Source: Coleophoma eucalyptorum
Taxonomy: Eukaryota; Ascomycota; Leotiomycetes; Helotiales; Dermateaceae
Length of the DNA: 64,000 nucleotides
Direction of reading: 5' to 3'
NCBI GenBank assembly: GCA_026120035.1
Contig: JALRME010000037.1
Span: 186,001-250,000, forward strand
The position numbers and the translations under genes were made by a program. Every line of letters begins with the position of its first letter. Position 1 is the first letter of the stretch. The notes below the pieces were generated by a model. That model was not told the origin of the DNA. It ran no database searches and saw nothing but the letters and a program-made list of their open reading frames with translations. Shown piece after piece: positions 58,728 through 64,000 of the stretch.

Positions 58728-60974
58728 CTATAGCTTAGGGCTGGTATGCTTTTTAATCATAATTTCATGGTACAAACCATCAATATGCTTCTTGAACATT
58801 TTACGAGCCTCATATCGCTTGAGTTTAGCCCTATAAAAAATCGACTCATTAGCTATAATATAAGTATCAAACATTCGGGAAGTTAATACGTACGTTGGAG
58901 TCAGTAGGTTGTTTACCATTGTAAAGGGCTCAACTTCTAGATGTACTCCTCGCACCCTTTCATAACTATTGAGTCCGTTTTTCCTTCCGATATCTTCCAA
59001 GATGTCAACCAGCGCACACTTCACCTTCTCATCCCTTGCGGCTGTGTTAATCATAGTTAACTGACTTGGTTGTATATTGGCATTTAAAATTCGTCCCGCA
59101 AATGGTGCAAAGGTAGCTGGATCCACGCCAAAGATGGCAACAGGAAAACTTTGTGACGAATCCCCATGCACATATGCCTGTGTTAGCAAGTTACAATGGG
59201 CCAGATAGACATTCTCAATCCGTTCAGGTGAAATATATTCCCCTTGGGCCAGTTTCAACAAATTCTTCTTCCGATCTATAATTCGAAACCTCCCTAACTC
59301 ATCTACCTCAGCAATATCGCCAGTGTGGAGCCAGCCGTCTTTATCGATAGCCTTGCTCGTTTCTTCTTCATTCTTGTAGTACCCACTAAAAAGTGTATTT
59401 CCCCTTAGCAAGAGTTCGCCGCGAGGGTTTGGGCTATCCGTGACGAGATACTCCATTTCTGGCACGGACTGGAGGCAGGCTTCACTAGATGGCGCAACAC
59501 CACCACAGTTGCCTGTTGAAAAGTCCCTGCCCACCTGCGCCATGGCAATTGCGTGGGTCTCCGTAAGACCGTAACCTTGGATAACTTCATTCCCAAAGAC
59601 TGCACGAAAGAGCTGTTGAAGGCTGGGGTCCAAAGGAGCTGATGCGCTGACCATACGTCTTGCTCGCTGCAAACCAAATGCCTGAATCACTTTGGACCTC
59701 CAATGAGACTCGAGGATTGTGTATCTATTATTAACTGCCCCCTTGGAAGCAGGGAGATTGAGACTGGCGAGTTTCTTACTGATTATTAAACGGCTGATGG
59801 CGTCATTGACTCCTGATCCCATCTCTGTGGCTTGTCTAATGGCGGAACCGAACCGATTGTACAATCGAGGTACTGAATTGAACCCGGTTGGTTGTAGGAG
59901 CTTCATATCGTCTGTAATTGCAGCAACATCGCCATGAAAGTAACCTACTGCCGCTCCTGCAAAAAAAGCAGCATGCTCTGCAACCCTTTCGTAGATGTGT
60001 GCGAGAGGGAGGTACGAGAATATGATATCGTCGCAAGTTGTGTCGAAAATTAGACGTCCAACAGAAGCAGCAGTTACTGCGTTTGTATGTGTAAGAACCA
60101 CACCTTTTGGATTTCCCGTAGTCCCGGAGGTATAATTTATGGTAACAATATCCTCAGGCTTGGGATGTTTAAAAGCAATGTGTGATCCTGATCCGATTTC
60201 CTCGACATCAGACATTGCACAGATCGTAATCCCCACATCTTCAGCCAGAGAAGTTAGCAAAGATAGTTTTGTTGTTCCATCAGGCTCTCCTTCTTCTATT
60301 GGGTCTACAGATATGATTATCTTCAATGTCGGACAACGTGGTGCAATTTTAAGCAAGGTTGGGATGTGAGTAAGCGATGATACTACACAGGCCAAGGAGG
60401 TATGGTTGATTATATACTCGGTAGTGCCGGGTCCCAAGGTCTCGTATATTGACACGGTAAAGAGGGATTGAGACATGCATCCCAAATCTGGATATACTAT
60501 TAACATTTATCTAGGTTTTCCTGAACATCATATCTCACCTGCGATCTGCCATTCTGGTCGGTTAGAGCACCACAGACCTACCCCAAATTTCTCCTGAGTG
60601 ATACCTACTTGCTCATGTAGTTCTCGGATACCTGCCCCGAAGACCTTTCGCCTCTCGGCTACTTCTCTGTAGGACATCCATTGATATGCACCCCATACTC
60701 TTGCTCTCGAATCCCATCTTCGACTCCCTAAACACTTCGAATTTGGTCTTCTCTGAGCGGAAATTTCGAAGAGGTCTTGAAGGGTTGTGACCCGGCGATC
60801 GAGTGTGCGTAAGAGCGGACCTTCAGTGTATCTCCAGTGCCGATAGATTGGACCCCGTGATTTGTCCTTATCTTCGCTGCTGGGACGGGGTATTGAATAC
60901 GGTTTTCCTGAAGCAGGAGGTTTTTGCAAATGGCGATGGAGTGCATCCGGGCTTAGAGACTCCATGAAAGCCAT
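58728..60974 (-). CDS. Long-chain acyl-CoA synthetase
   Basis: Activates long-chain fatty acids. Exon 1 is 60974-60532, exon 2 begins 60488, and a last intron at about 58895-58833 precedes the final exon; the three assemble in frame. The N-terminus MAFMESLSPDALHRHLQKPP is typical of fungal peroxisome/lipid-body LACS. The P-loop is INYTSGTTGNPKGVVLTH, followed by SYLPLAHIYERVAEH, the linker motif IQGYGLTETHA and WLHTGDIAEVDELGRFRIID. The end of the protein reads KKHTSPKL, a weak PTS1-like tripeptide (PKL). The ATG at 60974 is used; the frame above it starts with GTG. Confidence 0.93.
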
Positions 60975-61959
60975 TTTTATAAATGGAGATTTGGTTGTGA
61001 CACTTTGTACAAAACGGATGGTATGCTCAGTTCTACTGAAGAAATGATATGACACTCGTAGCGTAGGAACTAATAGACGTGTATCGTTATGAGGAGGCTA
61101 AGAATCCTGCCATGCTTTTCACTACATACCACTCAATCTTGGCCAATCTGTATATAGGAGGGCTTGGCATAGTTAAAGCTGAATGGCACTAGGAATTACT
61201 TCTATGCGGATTCTGTCTTACGTTCGCTCTCAATACTGCGGGCATGCTTTTTCTGACCCTCACCTCGACGTACGAAACCAGTTACAAGATATATGTTTGA
61301 CGTACGAAAAATAAACGCTACTTCGGGCTTTCGGGAAGCAAAATAAAGCTAGGTCGGTAAATGAATTGACTGGAACGGTACGACCAATCATCATCTTATG
61401 TCCGTTTATTTTTAGCAATAATATAGACACCTTTAAAATAATATCTTTGTCAGTGAAGGGGTGGGGGGTGCGCATACAGCTATATCAGGACAAAGAAAGA
61501 TATCCAGATAGCAACAAGTAAAATATATCATAATTCTTATTCGCTTCTCTGTATACCGTGCCTTAGCAAAAGTCTCCGAAGTATCTGGGGTTGGATTTCA
61601 ATATCACTTAATCGCAGGTTTACTGCATAATAACCGAGACTTCAGGGTGACGAAGATTTCGGTGACCGATCATTATTACATCGCACTAGTTCATTGCCAA
61701 CAGCCGAAGTACCAACCAAGTAATAAAGTGTGAAGAGTTCATTCGTATGATCCACCACCTTCGGTGATCGAGGGTATGTAACGGTGAAAGGTATACTTAG
61801 TTGGAAATTTGATGGGAGATCCTGATGGGTCGTGGCTTATGTCATCATTAAGGGCTTTCACACATGGGAACTTTGGACTTGAAATGGCATATACACATGA
61901 ATTGCACATTTTTATATACTAAATTTCAAACGCAAAAGGCAGAAGTTAAATTTCACAAT
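60975..61959. other. Divergent promoter region
   Basis: 0.98 kb between the long-chain acyl-CoA synthetase (-) and the DHA2 transporter (+). GGTGAC occurs twice around 61646-61665, flanking a GAAGATTTC stretch. Otherwise AT-rich with no further feature. An in-frame ATG at 61864 upstream of the transporter start I choose also lies here. Confidence 0.45.
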
Positions 61960-63984
61960 ATGGCAAAGAACGGGAAATATGGTAATGGAAAGAAACCTGT
62001 TACCACTAGAGAGCACACCGAGCACACTCCACTTCTTGAAAACCGCGGTGCTCAGTCCTTTGTCTATACCAACTTTCAGGATACAGAACTTGGAAATGAA
62101 CACAATGATTATGAGGGTGGGGTTGAAACCGCACCCACAGACTTAAACGCTTTCCAAATTGGAGGGTGTGGGTTGGATCCGGAGTCACAAGAAATATCCA
62201 TATTACCGAGTGGACAAGACCATAAAGCCAGTAAAAAAACAATAAAAACGTCCTCTCTCGCAGCAGAAATATATTCAACTGATCCAGAATCCTCGGATGG
62301 AGAGACCGTAGAGGCATCTAAGAGTCCCTATTTGGGTGGAGTCAGTGTCTCAAAATTCTGGCTCATTTACGCAGGCATACTATCCAACTCCTTCATTTCC
62401 ACGTTCGACTCAACACTGATGGCATCAACTCACCCTGTTATTACGTCCTATTTCCATGCATCAAATAGTGCTTCATGGTTGTCGGTGGGCTTTCTTCTGA
62501 CTTCCACCAGTTTTCAACCGTTATTTGGGAGACTATCCGATACCGTAGGCCGAAAGCCGCCTTACCTTTTTACATTGGCTGTCTTCCTGCTGGGAACAAT
62601 CTGGTGTGCCACTGCAAAAAGCATGATCTCCCTCGTGCTTGCTCGTGCAGTTTGTGGCTTGGGGGCAGGAGGCATGATGTCCATGAGCTCAATCATTACT
62701 TCTGATCTCGTGCCAATTGAGATTCGTGGAGCCTATCAGTCGTATGTACATATCGCATTTGGTGCTGGGGCTGGCCTAGGGGCAGCAACTGGCGGTTTGA
62801 TTGCCGATCGTCTTGGTTGGCGATGGGAATTTGGAATTCAAATTCCCCTTCTCGCGGTACTTTTCCTGCTTGCGTGCTTCACAACACCCAAAGACCTCGG
62901 AATAGGAGCAGGTGTCACAAAAGATGGCTTGTGGGAGGCATTGAAGGCTTTCGATTATAGAGGGTCGATACTACTTACTTCCTCTATCACATTCCTCATT
63001 CTAGGTTTGGTATGTCAGCATAACCTCCTCAAATGCGATCTGAATCGCAACTGACGAAAGATAGAATCTAGGTGGTAACGTGTATGCATGGGGTCATCCC
63101 CTTGTGATTACAGTTTTTGTGCTGTTCGGTATCTGCTTTCCTCTTTTCGTCTTCGTCGAGACGAGAGTGTCAAATCCTATCATTCCTCTCCAGCTCGTCA
63201 CAAAAAATCCACATGCTAGTCTTATCATAGCGAATTTTCTCGGGTCCATCGTTACCAACCTGATTCTATTCAATACTCCTCTATACTTTCAGGCCGTTCT
63301 ACTTGAATCTGCAACAACTTCTGGTTTACGTCTCCTGGTTCCAAGTTTGTGTACAAGTGCCATAGGGACCTCCACAGGATTTTTGATTACCTACTTACAG
63401 AAGTTGAAGTGGTCATTGAATTTGGGCGCATCTTTGTTGTTTGCTGGTACGATTTTATTGTCATTTATGAAGAGAGGTCTGCCATCATGGACATACTCGT
63501 TATTTTTGGTGCTGCCAAGCATGGGACAAGGTTTTCAAAACCCAGGAACATTTATGAGTATCTTGACTGTCAGTGAACAGAAGGACCAAGCAGTGGTTAG
63601 TAGTACCTTAATCTTATTTCGAAGTATGGGTATGGTGTTGGGCGTTGCTTCAAGCAGTCTGGTTGTGCAAAATGCATTGGTCTTCTATCTCAATAAATTT
63701 GTTACTGGGGAGAACAAACAGAAGGTAAATGTTCCTTAAATTTCTACAAATCTCCTGGTTTCTTCCTGCTCCTGCTAATTCAAATATGCACAACTTAGAT
63801 TATTCTTCAAGCTCGCAAATCTGTTCACTCAATCGGATCACTACCATTGATATGTAGGGAGCAGGTGATTAGTGCGTACACACTGGCTCTGAGAGTGACC
63901 TTTCAAATGGCTGTGGTATTGACGGTGGCAGTCGTCATCATTATATTCATGATCCGACTCCCAACATTAAGAAAAAAGAATTGA
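61960..63984 (+). CDS. MFS drug/amino-acid transporter, DHA2 family (14 TM)
   Basis: Proton-driven exporter or vacuolar transporter. Exons are 61960-63009, 63065-63724 and 63799-63984; 631 aa. A hydrophilic N-terminus of about 120 residues (with the dileucine-like EHTPLLENRG) precedes TM1. TM1 has SFISTFDSTLMASTHPV (motif D1 of DHA2) and motif A is PLFGRLSDTVGRK. ARAVCGLGAGGMMSMSSI and the motif-C region GAGAGLGAATGGLIADRLGW follow. Intron 1 splices LILGL to NLGGNVYAWGHP, the normal family sequence. Motifs resemble Vba-type vacuolar basic amino-acid transporters, where a dileucine signal is common. Start choice: 61960 preferred, since residues from 61864 look like leader. Confidence 0.92.
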
Positions 63985-64000
63985 GTCCAGGAAAGAAATG

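Overview
The window is nuclear DNA of a filamentous ascomycete (Pezizomycotina; Leotiomycetes is my guess from gene content and moderate GC, not demonstrated). Support for this: short introns (about 45-90 nt) with GTRNGT donors and CTRAY branch sites in nearly every gene, two Zn(II)2Cys6 regulators, a HET-domain protein, a Ctr copper transporter, and fungal MAO-N-type, APC and DHA2 families. I rebuilt exon structures by hand; wherever I give exons, the reading frame closes across every junction. I saw no tRNA, rRNA, CRISPR array or intact transposon.

Layout. (1) 0.1-5.2 kb: a ferric/cupric reductase and a three-TM Ctr copper transporter, both on the minus strand. (2) 6.5-21.1 kb: the highlight, a six-gene catabolic cluster arranged as three divergent pairs. 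It holds an HMG-CoA lyase fused to a methylglutaconyl-CoA-type hydratase, a biotin carboxylase alpha subunit, a Zn2Cys6 regulator, an acyl-CoA dehydrogenase, a carboxylase beta subunit and an acyl-CoA synthetase. Together these give every step acid -> acyl-CoA -> enoyl-CoA -> carboxylation -> hydration -> lysis, the logic of leucine/isovalerate (Liu) or acyclic-terpenoid (Atu) breakdown. Three of the enzymes end in peroxisomal PTS1 tripeptides (SKL, SKL, SRL) and the beta subunit ends in ARI, so the pathway looks peroxisomal rather than mitochondrial. All three divergent promoters carry the same motif, CACGGTCCG. (3) 21.2-27.9 kb: a MAO-N-like amine oxidase, a divergent APC amine/amino-acid permease and a second Zn2Cys6 regulator. 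Their shared promoter has three CCGAGATA(T/C)CC copies. This is an amine-use module that may feed region 2. (4) 28-33 kb: a Ser/Thr-rich membrane-anchored surface protein with an in-frame TGA before its tail, and a HET-domain protein, in gene-poor surroundings. (5) 34-47.4 kb: a sterol-type glycosyltransferase, an FMO, a secreted alpha/beta hydrolase of the tripeptidyl-aminopeptidase type, an unrecognised conserved-looking gene and an EBP-type sterol isomerase. (6) 48-57.6 kb: an amino-acid permease, an FMO, a DapA-family aldolase, a dihydropyrimidinase/hydantoinase and an SDR, possibly one nitrogen-compound catabolic cluster. (7) 58.7-64 kb: a long-chain acyl-CoA synthetase and a 14-TM DHA2 transporter, divergent.

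Main message: regions 2 and 3 look like a self-contained, co-regulated and mostly peroxisome-targeted pathway for a 3-methyl-branched acid or its amine precursor, with its own transcription factors.
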